64,000 bases of DNA. Source: Adiantum capillus-veneris (Eukaryota > Streptophyta > Polypodiopsida > Polypodiales > Pteridaceae). A model generated the notes under the pieces. It was not told where the DNA came from and did no database searches. It saw only the letters and a program-made list of their open reading frames with translations. Positions 40,440-50,474 of the stretch are shown here, one piece after another. The first letter of the stretch is position 1. The number at the start of each line of letters is the position of its first letter. The position numbers and the translations under genes were made by a program. The stretch spans positions 83,776,340 to 83,840,339 of the forward strand of contig CM043971.1 of assembly GCA_014529385.2 (NCBI GenBank). Reading direction: 5' to 3'.

Positions 40440-41692
40440 ACAACTTTTCAGTAACTGGATTGTTGGAGTCGTCGCCTATACCTGGTCTTTGGGATGACTC
40501 GTGGGCCTCCTTGGTTGGGTCGCTCTTCGAGGAGAGCACGTGCAAGACCAAGTCTTACATGCGTTGATCTCGCAGCGCCTCACACTCTAGCTCCATAGCT
40601 ACCCTCTTTTCTTCAGCCGCTATGCGTTGAGCTTCATGTCTCCATAGCTACCCTCCTTTCTTCAGCACCTACATGTTGAGCTTCATGTTCCCTTTCCACG
40701 GCGGTCCGTTGAGCCTCTTGTTCTATCATAGACTTTACCAAACCCTACATAGAATTCAATGCAATCTGTGGCGTAGATGGGAGCAGTGGAGGATCCAAAA
40801 ATGGTCCTCCTGGTGTAAGGACTTCTTCCACTTTCATCACCTTCATGCAAAGTATTCATCCCGCTTCTAGTGATCACCATGCACTGAGTACTTGGGGTAC
40901 TTGGGGTTCTGGGGTAGTTCGGATACTTGGGTACTTGGGATACTTGGGGTTCTTCGTGCTTGGGGTACTTGGGTACTTGGAGTTCTTGGTACTCGATACT
41001 GCTTGGAATCTACGTTTAAGAAAATTTTTCTCTTACGCAAGCTCAACTCCTTCCTACCGATGCACCCCTTGGCGGCCTTCTGCTCAAACCAAAGTTGCTT
41101 TTTCCCACCTCACGTCGATTGTCCTGCCGCAATGTGCAAGGTCCACTCTCAATGAGTGGAAAAGAGGAACAAGGGGAGGCTTCTTTTTTGGGTTACCTGC
41201 CACTCTTCAAAAACATAGATTAAAGAGATCAACACACCCAAGTGGTCTTATGTTACATGAAATCTCAAACAAGCAAAAAAATGTATGTGGTCCTTTTATG
41301 GCTTAATGACCCTTGAGACAGATGGGAGCGTGCTCGATGCGTGATGGACTAAGGGTGGGAGTTTCTACTAAGTCCAGGGCAAGGATGCAACAATTCTTTG
41401 ACAAAATAATCTAAGAGAGGTTTTAGGGTCTTTTCTTGAGTGATGATGATATCGAACATTGCCAAAGAGCTCTAATACCGATATATAATGTGCAACGCGA
41501 AGTGATTGATGGTGAATGCTCAAGATGAGTGCTTAGTGTGTGCTCACGGTTCCTTTTACTGCTTGAGGGGGTTCATTTACCTCATGTGAGATGTGCAATA
41601 GACTAGAGAAAGAAGAGAGAATGGTATTGTGAGTGAAGGCTCTATGAGTGATAGAGAGAGAAGAAGACTAACAACAGATGGTTCCCAAACCC
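40440..41692 (-). mobile_element. Gypsy-like gag/leader relic on the minus strand, left of element E
   Basis: A minus-strand frame starts MVITRSGMNTLHEGDES at about 40,880, a form common at the start of plant gypsy Gag. A charged repeat follows (EAQRTAVEREHEAQ, AEERRVAM, duplicated at 40,590-40,690). On the minus strand CGGTATTAGAGCTC at about 41,461-41,475 is one or two bases from the tRNA-Met primer site, which suggests an LTR end to its right. The plus-strand stretch 40,893-41,005 repeats TACTTGGG many times. Confidence 0.4.
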
Positions 41693-41885
41693 TATTAGAG
41701 TTTTGACATCTCAAGTGAACTGCCCAATGTGATCCCATTATTTAGTTTGGCTTTTAGGTATTTATTTGACTTATTTGTCAAAGTATTGGGTAGGGCAATT
41801 TACTGAGGTTGCTATATAAGCAACCCCTTGCCTCCATTGTATACACATTCAGTTATTCATTGCCAAGGTTGATTGGTTCAGGAGA

Positions 41886-41968
<83 letters not shown>

Positions 41969-42002
41969 TGGTCTCTACGCTTTTGCATCGTCGACTTTGA
42001 CA
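41693..42002 (+). repeat. Element E 5' LTR, with a (CT)n tract of about 80 bp
   Basis: Contains ATATAAGCAACC (TATA-box-like) at 41,813, then a long CT run at 41,887-41,966 and the end GTCGACTTTGACA. The first bases are TA in place of TG. Confidence 0.92.
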
Positions 42003-42014
42003 TGGTATCACAGC
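42003..42014 (+). other. Element E primer-binding site
   Basis: TGGTATCACAGC follows the LTR directly and differs by one base from the tRNA-Met complement. Confidence 0.85.
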
Positions 42015-42099
42015 TTCTTGGTGTAACTCGTGCTTGAAGCCCCTTGCGTGGAGGAGCAGCCTTGAAGAAGAGAAGAGGAGTGGCGGTAGCACTTGGACC

Positions 42100-42450
42100 T
42101 CTCGGCAAGAAGCGTTGCAAAAACATTGGCGGACCTTCCCCATCGGCAACGTTTTGAGAGGCTCCCTTGGCGGCCCCACAGTGTTGAAGTTCCCCCCCTA
42201 CTCTGGCGGCAGCGTTTTAAAACGCTGCCCCCAGCGTCCCCTATCAGAAGCTGACTCGCCCCCTTGAGTTTGTGTTTTGAGACGCCAGCGGCCCCGCCAC
42301 TTAACGCCCTAACGATTGCGCCCTGCCCCCTCCCGTCTACATTTTGAAACGCACGCCGCCTGGCCACCTTGGCGCCACCTCCAACTCCCCCCTGATCGCT
42401 TGCATTTTTTTATGAAGCAACGTTCTAAAACGCTGCAATGTGAAGGCATA
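42100..42450 (+). repeat. GCGTTTTAAAACGC-type palindromes in element E leader
   Basis: GGCAGCGTTTTAAAACGCTGCC near 42,208 is a near-perfect inverted repeat. Related arms occur at 42,150 (AACGTTTTGAGAGG), 42,273 (TGTTTTGAGACGC), 42,342 (ATTTTGAAACGC) and 42,420 (ACGTTCTAAAACGCTGC). They may form hairpins in the RNA leader. Confidence 0.7.
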
Positions 42451-42470
42451 AGCAACGGGCGGGCAGCAAG

Positions 42471-43175
42471 GTGTTACAGGACCCTTGCTTTGGTGACCCG
42501 GCACCCAAGAGAGGGCCATCGGAGTCACGACAATTTTGGAGCACTTTTGGGAGCGGGATTGTGTGGAGCCTTGATTTGTTTGAGGGCTCCCACACGAACA
42601 TTGTGCGGCTTGGGAGCAGTAACCGCTTGTGTGCGGTGCAGCGCAACAAAACCGAATTACTTAGGATTAGTACGATGGCCCTTGGAGTGCGAGGAGGAGT
42701 GCAAACTTCCAGTTCTTGCAACTTCAAAATGGCCTCCCCTTGCTCGAGCGCCCACGACGACAACGACCAAAAGCAACAAGTAGCTATGGATAACGGATCG
42801 TCAATCATCCAGTTAGCGGCCTATGCACTGGCACAGTTCTCAAGGAACCCGACAAATTGTTTGGCTCGATTTTGTGAAGTCAAAAGCAAATGGAGGAGTT
42901 CACTAGAGGACAACTGCAAAGGTCAGTTGGACAAGGATGGCAGTACCAGTACTCAGTTAGCTGCCTCCGAACCCACGAGGTACGATCACAGTTGTCATGA
43001 ATGTGACTCGAGCTTTGTTTGGCTCGAGGGTTTGAGGCCAAAAGGCAAAAGCATGAACTCACAGGAAGACAAGGATAATGGCAAGTTGAACAGAGATTAC
43101 GGTAATAAAGATTTCACAGAGATCGGCATGGCACAGGTGGCGGTAGCCACAGTGGCCTCGACGTCAGATTTCTAG
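42471..43175 (+). CDS. Open frame of 234 codons in element E, unknown function
   Basis: Starts MLQDPCFGDPAPKRGPSESR and ends VAVATVASTSDF. I see no gag, protease, RT or integrase motif. CHECDSSFVWLEGL contains two Cys and nothing more of a zinc knuckle. The frame may be captured host sequence, a decayed gag or chance. Its codons do not look obviously biased. Confidence 0.3.
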   Translation: MLQDPCFGDPAPKRGPSESRQFWSTFGSGIVWSLDLFEGSHTNIVRLGSSNRLCAVQRNKTELLRISTMALGVRGGVQTSSSCNFKMASPCSSAHDDNDQKQQVAMDNGSSIIQLAAYALAQFSRNPTNCLARFCEVKSKWRSSLEDNCKGQLDKDGSTSTQLAASEPTRYDHSCHECDSSFVWLEGLRPKGKSMNSQEDKDNGKLNRDYGNKDFTEIGMAQVAVATVASTSDF

Positions 43176-43671
43176 TCAAATGATAGGTGTCACCCAGAGA
43201 GAGGCTTGTGAGTGGCAGAGAGGGGCAAGCAATGCTCCCTACAATTAATTTGGACCCTTGTGTTGAAGTTCAAGTTATGGGTGTTTGGACCCTGTAGGTC
43301 GGATTTCAATGCACATGCATCTGGCAGGGAACCAATCAGCCGTCTAAAACACTATGGATGGGCACGCCAATTCATTGTTATTGGTCGGATCATGGACAAG
43401 ATATGTTCCAATAGTTCATTATCTTGGAGTTTTATATTTTGGACGTTATGTGTTCACAGTTCACGAATGGGGATTATTGGACGTAGTGTGGTCTACAGTT
43501 CAAAGTTTCTACAAAGGCAACCGATGCTCAAGATGGCATTACTTTCAGGTACAAAGTTGAGGAGAGCAACACCGACGTGTATCCAGTTGATGGCCACTAC
43601 TGGGGTGTCCATGGTAGCTTCTTCATCGACTTGGTCTCACTATTGATGTCCACGATGAGCTATAGAGAGGG

Positions 43672-43864
43672 TGTTAAGAGTTTTGGCATCTCAAGTGGAC
43701 TGCCCAATGTGATCCCATTATTTAGTTTGGCTTTTAGGTAATTAATTTACTTATTTGCCGAAGTATTGGGTCGGGCAATTTACTAAGGTTGCTATATAAG
43801 CAACCCCTTGCCTCCATTGTATACACATTCAGTTATTCATTGCCAATGGTTGATTGGTTCAGGA

Positions 43865-43938
<74 letters not shown>

Positions 43939-43983
43939 CTCACTCCCCTTGGTCTCTACGCTTCTGCATCGTCGACTTTGACA
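43672..43983 (+). repeat. Element E 3' LTR, with a (CT)n tract of about 68 bp
   Basis: Starts TGTTAAGAGTTTTGGCATC and ends CGACTTTGACA. It aligns with 41,693-42,002, differing by scattered substitutions and by CT-run length. Confidence 0.92.
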
Positions 43984-44830
43984 AACCCCCCTCCAAGGGC
44001 CCCCCTCTCTATCGCTAGAGAGGTATTTTCTTTAGATTGCACAAATGCTGATACAATGGTCCTAGATGTTGAGATGCTGATGGGATATTGCTACGTTCCT
44101 TCCATCATCATCAGAAGGTTTTGTTTCAGCATTCTCTAAGACAAACCAAAGTTTGCCTTCCATCATATGATATCCTATTGCTGCATTATCAATGTTCTTG
44201 TCTAGTAGAGGCTTTGATCTTCTTGTTTCGGCGAATATAGCCCAAGGTCCTCGCATAGTAAAGCCGGTAGGAAAAGCGACCCAATACTTCACTATAGTCC
44301 TTCATTGTCTCCTTAGGGTACGTAGCCAGTTTGTTCCGGGCATTGTATATCAAGCTCAAATATGTAGGTGGATAATATTATAAGTCTTGCCAGGTCTTAG
44401 GTGCATCTAGCACAATCAAGGCACTCCACCGATGTAAAGCATTCCCTCTAATCCAGCAACTCTCACAAACTTGTAATGTTCCATATAATTGCCATTCCCA
44501 AAGACTACATCGAAGTTCTGAAGAAATTGTAAAGGCTTGATTCCGGTCCTTGAGCCCCAAAAAGATATCCAACTTGACCCCGGTGCTTAAAGAATTAGGA
44601 CCAGTACACACAGATGGGTGATAGTAAAGATCCAATTTGCGTTACATGAGAGGATATCTCCACAAAAGTGATTGAATTGGTCACACAAATTCCTAGCAAC
44701 GACAATAGCCTAGGAATCTCGATGAAGGAGTTTCATTAGCCATGGCACATGGTGCGGAAAACTTCTACCATAAGTTTATAACATTGGGTTGAATAGGAGC
44801 AGACAATGAAAGACAAATGTTTGGGTCCAG
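43984..44830 (-). other. Sequence between elements E and C, with an unrecognised coding-like block on the minus strand
   Basis: Two overlapping minus-strand frames (44,062-44,292 and 44,378-44,635) have coding-like composition, for example KYWVAFPTGFTMRGPWAIFA and ENAETKPSDDDGRNV. I recognise no family, and the two are not in one frame. It may be the remains of an older element (perhaps F, whose LTR lies at 55,318) or of a host gene. It is not part of fumarase. Confidence 0.35.
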
Positions 44831-45503
44831 TGTCACAAAGTGATGACGTGTCTGCCCGAGAGCATGCGCGAAACCCTAACCCTGACTGCTGCTGAAAACC
44901 CTAATTCTGGAAACCCTAACCCTAAAACCTGCAAACCCTAAAATCTGCCAGAAACCCTAAAAACAGCAAAAACCCTAACCCTAACCCTAACCCTTAAAGG
45001 GCAGCAGACTGAATCTCGGAAAAAGCGCTGACATGATGACGTGGCACCATATGGAACTTTCCGGATTTTGCGCTGGGAAAAGCATCTTTTTGCTCTACGC
45101 AAATTGAGATAGAAAGAGAGAGAATCCCTTGCTTTATTTTAAAAACTCAAGAGAGTTTGAGAGAGGAGAGAGCCTTTGCTTTTATTTAGGCTTTTGATTT
45201 GAAGCTTTTCGGGGCTTTGCTTTTGGCATCCCTTGTAAACATTAAATAAGTGGTTTGGGCTCCCACTCTGCAGAGCATCTGGACGCAGAGTCTGAGAGTG
45301 AGACCCGTTCCACTCTTGTACTTTGAACACTGATTAATACATAAAGAAATACCGAAAGGGGCGCCAGTCTTTGGGGCCAATATCTCTAGGCACAAAACTC
45401 CACCGGGCCAGTGCAAATCTATTGTGAACTGTGAACTGTTTTGAAGTGGTTATTTGGTGCAGTTGTGATTGATTCTTGACCTGGAGTGTCCAAGTCCTTT
45501 ACA
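44831..45503 (+). repeat. Element C 5' LTR with telomere-like repeats
   Basis: Starts TGTCACAAAGTGATGACG. CCCTAAC/CCCTAA units cluster at 44,872-44,995, mixed with CTGCTGAAAA and CCCTAAAAACAGC. The R-region motif ATAAAGAAATACCG is at 45,340. Confidence 0.94.
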
Positions 45504-45504
45504 G

Positions 45505-45516
45505 TGGTATCAGAGC
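45505..45516 (+). other. Element C primer-binding site
   Basis: TGGTATCAGAGC, a perfect 12-base complement of initiator tRNA-Met, one base after the LTR. Confidence 0.93.
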
Positions 45517-45943
45517 ACCGCCGATTTCTCTTCTACGGGAAATCCGATCCCCAAATTTTTTTCCGCAGCACCTATAGCTTCACGTAAGGATCAGTCGACT
45601 CCCTCTGCATCCGGAGATGCGGGCAAGGATCACAACGAAGATTCCGGCAGAGTATATGGCCCACCTCGACCTACTCAGGCGGAGCAACGAGAGATGAAGC
45701 GTCGTCAATTGATCGGCGATGCAACAAAGATGATGCTCAGTTTTGCAAAGGACCCAAAATTGGCAAATATATGAGCGAGACTTCTTTTCAGGAAGTGCAC
45801 GAGCAGTGGCAGAAAACCACACCACCACCCCCGAAACCCGCTCTCACGAAACCTTCTGCTCACAAGCAATATTCAGAGAAGGAATTAGAAGAGGTGGTTG
45901 ATGTACGAATTGCTCAGCTTTTTGACGCGCAGAACAAAGCCAA
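45517..45943 (+). pseudogene. Element C gag, part left of nested element D
   Basis: The frame up to 45,774 includes RPTQAEQREMKRRQLIGDAT. It then shifts by one base to one starting MSETSFQEVHEQW (45,771). That frame continues through PPPPKPALTKPSAHKQYSE to the D insertion after 45,943. No convincing ATG follows the PBS before Met 45,693, so the true start is unclear. Confidence 0.7.
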
Positions 45944-46572
45944 TGTAACAAACTGCTGACGTGTCAAAGCCTAAAGAATGGAGCCAACAGATGTGGCCGA
46001 GGGGCCTAAACTGTCACAAAGTGATGACGTGGTTTCCCAAGAGCAAAAACCCTAACCCTAATTTCTGCCAAAAGCCCTAACTGCTGAAACCCTAATTCTG
46101 GAAACCCTAACCCTAAAACTGCAGAAACCCTAACCCTAACCCTAAGGGTAGCAGGGAGATTTCTGAAAATTGCACTAGCTAATGACGTGGCAGGCTATAC
46201 AGATTTCCGTGATTTACGTTGGCAGCTTTTTGGCTTTGCTTTTGGACCAAATGCTTTTAAGCTTGAAGGCTTTTCACTGTAATTGCTTTTTAGGCCAAGG
46301 GCCTTTAAATATGAGGTTAGGGCTCATTCTCTGGCATGCTTCCAGGAGAAGGTGCAGGAGAAGGTGCAGAGTCTGGAGTACCGGCTTGTACTGTGTTGAT
46401 GCAATATAAAGAAATACCGAAAGGGACGCCAAGGTTTGGGGCCAATACTTTCTGGGGTGGAATTATGCCACTCCGTGTCGCGTGTCGTCTCTCTCTTTCA
46501 GTTGTTATTTGAAGTGCTTAAAGTTGTTCAGTCTATTCTTTTCTATTGGCACGTGGTGCCCGCCTTGTGACA
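45944..46572 (+). repeat. Element D 5' LTR (629 bp) with telomere-like repeats
   Basis: Contains the C-like segment TGTCACAAAGTGATGACGTGG at 46,012, CCCTAACCCTAA units at 46,050-46,150, and ATAAAGAAATACCGAAAGGG at 46,408. Confidence 0.93.
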
Positions 46573-46573
46573 G

Positions 46574-46585
46574 TGGTATCAGAGC
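46574..46585 (+). other. Element D primer-binding site
   Basis: TGGTATCAGAGC, perfect tRNA-Met complement, one base after the LTR. Confidence 0.93.
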
Positions 46586-47013
46586 ATCAGGCATGTGCTT
46601 TTTTGAAAACATACCAATCCTACAAAAGAGGAGACAGAACTATTGGAATGTTATTTGAGGTATATCTTCGGCCTCTAACCTGGACGCGCATCGGGCGCGC
46701 TCCCATCTTCACCGCTCATGTCTTACAGGGCATAAGCCAATTAATATCACTTGCAAGAGAAGGATCTAGATTTGTTTCAAGTCACTGTTTTTCTCAGAAG
46801 CAGTGTCATGCAGATGTTGATGTCTCTACAGCTACCAAGCAGCATACTCCAAGTACTTGGCAAGCTTTCAAGGAAAAAAAAATTGCCCAAAGTTATATGG
46901 TTTCTGACATCTTCCTTCGGAGTGCAACTTCTGGCAGAGTGGGGTATCCTGAAATGCTTGCCATGGAAACCCTAGCAGATTATAACTTGAAATTTCTCGA
47001 CATCTCTCAGTAG
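46586..47013 (+). CDS. Open frame in element D interior, unknown
   Basis: The open frame starts in the LTR (46,546) and runs to 47,013. Beyond the PBS it reads ACAFLKTYQSYKRGDRTIG to TLADYNLKFLDISQ. No domain is recognised. It may be a remnant of gag or a chance frame in the leader of a non-autonomous element. Confidence 0.25.
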
Positions 47014-47424
47014 ATGCCTCTTCACGATCAGATGACCTTGGAGGTCCAGTGCGATTGCTATCTTGGGACTACCATCGCCACCAACGAAAACACTCTCTGT
47101 CCAAGAGCTGATGGACCATGTTGTGCTCCGCTACGACCTCATGGAAGGAACCTAACCCTAATTTTTGGTGCAGGTTTCAGGATGGAAAGTCAGTCGACTT
47201 TACGAGCTCGACAAATGTTGAGATTGCTTTTTTCAAGTTTGAAATCTGTTTGAGAACTTGTTTGGTGATCCTGTTTGAAATTTGTTTGAAATGGATGGTA
47301 TCTGTTTTGAACCTGTCTTGGTGCCGATTTGAAATGTTTGACTCTTGTTTCAATACTGGTTTCAATGATTGGTGATTTTACTCCCGGTTAGAGAAGTGAG
47401 AAATATTGTTTTGGTATTGTTTGA

Positions 47425-47690
47425 CCTCGAAATGACGCAGGCCGCTGCCCAGGGAGCGTTCCGTTGCATGTTTGAAAACCTCGGAACGACGTAGGCCGAT
47501 GCCTGGGGAGCGTCCGTTGTATGTTTGAAAACCTCGGAACGACACAGGCCGATGCCTAGGGAGAGTTCCGTTGTATGCTAGAAAATCTCCGAACGACGCA
47601 GGCCGATGCCTAGGGAGCGTTTGGTTGTATGCTTGAACATCCGAGCGACCCAAGCTGCGGTCTGGGGAGCGTTTGGTTGTACAGTCCTCT
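47425..47690 (+). repeat. Tandem repeat in element D: five copies of about 54 bp
   Basis: Units read CCTCGGAACGACGCAGGCCG, ATGCCTAGGGAGCGTTCCGT and TGTATGTTTGAAAA, with starts near 47,425, 47,479, 47,532, 47,586 and 47,639. The last copy is most diverged. Confidence 0.88.
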
Positions 47691-47994
47691 GAGCTCATGG
47701 CCCGGACCTTTTTAGTTATTTGCGGAGGGAGCGACGAGGTAGTCGTTGAGTAGCTTCATACCGCAGACCGTTTGTCTCGGGGGAGTGCTCAACGGTGCTG
47801 TTTGTTGTGTCTTGTAACATGCATATGTAAGCATTTGTGTTGCATTGTGATGTGCCAATTACTCAATATTCCTAATTGGATGAGATTGCCTGGGTATGTA
47901 ATTTTAGTGCATCAAGACACCCGTGGAAGATCAATACGGTCTGGGTGTGATGGTTAATTTTACTACGCCGGAATATCAAGAGTTCCGATCTGGA

Positions 47995-48105
47995 CGAAAG
48001 GAGAAGCTAACTCCTTGATCAAAACAGCCGAGAGGAGAAGCTAACTCCTTGATCAAAAGAGCAGAAAGGAGAAGCTAACTCCTTAATAAAAAGAGCAAAC
48101 TGATT
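47995..48105 (+). repeat. Tandem repeat in element D: three copies of about 33 bp
   Basis: GGAGAAGCTAACTCCTTGAT followed by CAAAAGAGC-type ends, at about 47,999, 48,034 and 48,068. Each unit holds the inverted repeat GGAGAAGCTAACTCC. Confidence 0.82.
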
Positions 48106-48203
48106 GTCCCTCGGAATGTCCCTCAGAAATTTTTGAGCTAACTTGAGTTGTTTTGCAGATATGTTGTAATCGCGGACGATTACTCTCTTTCAAGAAGGGG
48201 AGA

Positions 48204-48861
48204 TGTAACAAACTGCTGACGTGTCAAAGCCTAAAGAATGGAGCCAACTTACAGATGTGGCCGAGGGGCCTAAACTGTCACAAAGTGATGACGTGGTTGC
48301 TCGAGAGCAGAAACCCTAACCCTAATTTCTGCCAAAAACCCTAACTGCTGAAACCCTAATTCTGGAAACCCTAACCCTAAAACCTGCAAACCCTAATTCT
48401 GGAAACCCAAACCCTAAAACTGCAGAAACCCTAACCCTAACCCTAAGGGCAGCAAGGAGATTTCCGAAAATTGCGCTAGCTGATGACGTGGCAGGCTATA
48501 CAGATTTCCGTGATTTACGCTGGCAGCTTTTTGGCTTTGCTTTTGGACCAAATGCTTTTAAGCTTGAAGGCTTTTCACTGTAATTGCTTTTTAGGCCAAG
48601 GGCCTTTAAATATGAGGTTAGGGCTCATTCTTTGGCATGCTTCCAGGAGAAGGTGCAGAGTCTGGAGTACCGGCTTGTACTGTGTTGATGCAATATAAAG
48701 AAATACCGAAAGGTGCACCAAGGTTTGGGGCCAATACTTTCTGGGGTGGAATTCCGCCACTCCATGTCGCGTGTCGTCTCTCTCTTTCAATTGTTATTTG
48801 AAGTGCTTAAAGTTGTTCAGTCTATTCTTTTCTATTGGCACGTGGTGCCCGCCTTGTGACA
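48204..48861 (+). repeat. Element D 3' LTR (658 bp)
   Basis: Pairs with 45,944-46,572. It is longer mainly by an extra CCCTAATTCTGGAAACCC-type unit in the telomere-like zone. Confidence 0.93.
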
Positions 48862-50050
48862 GCCAAAAAGCATGGCAAAGAGAAGAAGAAAGGCACTGAC
48901 TTCCCGGGTTCTTTGGGTCGTCAGTCGACATTTGATAAGGCAAAGAAACAAAAGAAGCGTGTTCGATTTGAAGGAGTACCCAGTTCTTCTTCTTCTGACA
49001 GTTCTTCTAGCTCTTCAGATTCAAGCGAAGAAGACAGAAAAGGCAAAAAGCGAAGCAAGAAACAACGCTTCGGAAAGGGCAAGAAAAAGGCAAAGAAGTC
49101 TAAATCTCGCCCAGTTGAGTGACAGTTCTACAGAGGACTCGTCTACAGACATTTTAGACTCTAATGACGGCGACTTTTATGCGAACAAGAAGAATTTTTA
49201 TAAAGCCAACCAGTACGACTTTCTGGAAGATAAAAGCAAGAAAGTTCGAGAGTTTAAGGAAGGTGGACAGTCGATCAAATTTGACACTTTTTCAGGATAT
49301 AAAGATGCTTCGAAGGCTTTTTCTATACAGCAGTTTGACATCGCTTTCGCGGGAGGACGCTACTAAGAGCACTCCAAGATTCGGAGAGCTGCCTCTTATT
49401 TTAAGGGGAATGCTTGAACTTGGTGGTCCGCACTTCTTTTAAACAAGACTGCGCCAGTTAAATGGCTGAAATTTAAGAAGCTTTTTATTTCTTCTTGGCT
49501 GATGCAAGAGTATGAATGCGATATACGAGCTGCTTGGAACCACCTTCGGATGACCAAGAGAGATATAGTGGATGCTTACTGTGAGAGATTCTGGAGCTCT
49601 TTTCTACCCGCCTCTTCATTCAAGAAGATCTCGTTCAAAGAACACATTGAGCGGTTCACCTTGGGTCTACCCATATAGATCCGAGATCACTACTTGGAAC
49701 AGAAATCAGCTTCTATTCAGGAGTTGATGAGTCATGCGAAACGGGGCTTTGCCATTCACTCTGGCAGTCTGACCTACCCCACCGATCAGGTCATGACACA
49801 ATGAGCCGAACAGACTTCAGCGAATGAAAGTAGAACAGAAAGAGCAATTCAGAAAAGAAGGATGCACGACCCAAGCTTACTCCTCAGGAGAGACCTCGCT
49901 TCATCAAGGAGGGGAAGTGCTTTGGATGCGGGGAACATGGACATATCTCCGCGAAGTGCCCTAAAAAGGCACAGAAAGAACACAATGACAAGGACGACAA
50001 CAGGCCTGAGAGTTCGAGAGCAGCTGAGGAACGTGGAAGAAAAGGCAAGA
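48862..50050 (+). pseudogene. Element C gag, part right of nested element D, with CCHC knuckle
   Basis: The frame resumes after the target duplication in register with the left part. It encodes a basic Lys-rich and Ser-rich stretch, then (after a shift near 49,120) DSNDGDFYANKKNFYKANQY and SIKFDTFSGYKDASKAF. The capsid part follows in mixed frames around 49,400-49,800 (FKKLFISSWLMQEYECDI, AYCERFWSSFLP). The nucleocapsid knuckle CFGCGEHGHISAKC is at about 49,919-49,960. A TAG near 49,677 and a TGA at 49,802 break it. Confidence 0.82.
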
Positions 50051-50474
50051 TGAAAACAGGACTGGTTCCAGATTGTGTGGGTACCGATCCCAACACCATG
50101 GACGAGAGTACAGAACTTTGCAGAGCTTGGGGCAAAGTGAAAGATCAAGAGGCCCTGATCTTCTTTGATGGAGGAGCCAAGGCCAACTTCATTTCACCGG
50201 AATTGGCGGCGCGGCTCGAGATCACATGGGACCACTTGCAGAGGCTGTTCTAGTGACACCCGGCAGGGACGTAGCCATTACACCTGTCATTGGCAAACTT
50301 CGGTTGCTTTGTCAGGGGTATTTGGGGCATGAGGACTTTTTCATAATGCCTTTGGAAGGTTGTGATGTTCTCTTAGGGATTCCCTGGTACCACAAGAACA
50401 ACGCCGTGGTCAATTATCGGGCGAGGAAAGCGACATTGACTACAGAGAAGGGCAGAACTCCATTTCTAAATTAA
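50050..50474 (+). pseudogene. Element C aspartic protease
   Basis: The active-site segment ALIFFDGGAKANFIS lies at about 50,155-50,199, DGG-type as in many plant gypsy elements. After a frame change near 50,225 come VTPGRDVAITPVIGK and the flap/second part [18 protein letters not shown] (50,346-50,402), ending just before RT. Confidence 0.85.

Larger units (their letters stand above)
41693..43983 (+). mobile_element. Element E: small non-autonomous LTR retrotransposon (2.3 kb)
   Basis: Two LTRs of about 310 bp (41,693-42,002 and 43,672-43,983) share their whole length. A primer-binding site begins at the next base (42,003), and the 3' LTR is preceded by AGAGAGGG. The flanks are AACCC on both sides, a perfect 5-bp target duplication. 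The 1.67-kb interior has no recognisable gag or pol, so it depends on another element. Confidence 0.92.
45944..48861 (+). mobile_element. Element D: non-autonomous LTR retrotransposon nested in element C gag (2.9 kb)
   Basis: LTRs at 45,944-46,572 and 48,204-48,861 (TGTAACAAACTG...TTGTGACA), with a perfect 5-bp target duplication GCCAA at 45,939-45,943 and 48,862-48,866. The PBS is at 46,574 and a polypurine tract AAGAAGGGGAGA lies before the 3' LTR. The 1.63-kb interior lacks gag and pol domains. Its LTRs are related to those of C, so C-like proteins may have mobilised it. Confidence 0.95.

Noticed and set aside
44062-44635. Missing fumarase N-terminal exon
   Set aside because: The frames do not contain the expected segment before WGAQTQR and have no fitting donor site and phase.
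44872-45000. Interstitial telomere or chromosome end
   Set aside because: The CCCTAA clusters repeat at the same position in paired LTRs of two elements, so they belong to the LTRs.
45500-45516. TGGTATCAGAGC stretches as tRNA genes
   Set aside because: They directly follow LTR ends and are primer-binding sites complementary to initiator tRNA-Met.
48835-48861. Start codon of a basic 95-codon protein at 48,835
   Set aside because: The ATG and first nine codons lie in the 3' LTR of element D (identical codons occur at 46,546). The basic stretch is gag of element C, read through by chance.
50155-50199. DGG at the protease site as an inactivating mutation
   Set aside because: DGG-type sites are common in plant gypsy proteases, and element A has the same form near 9,850.
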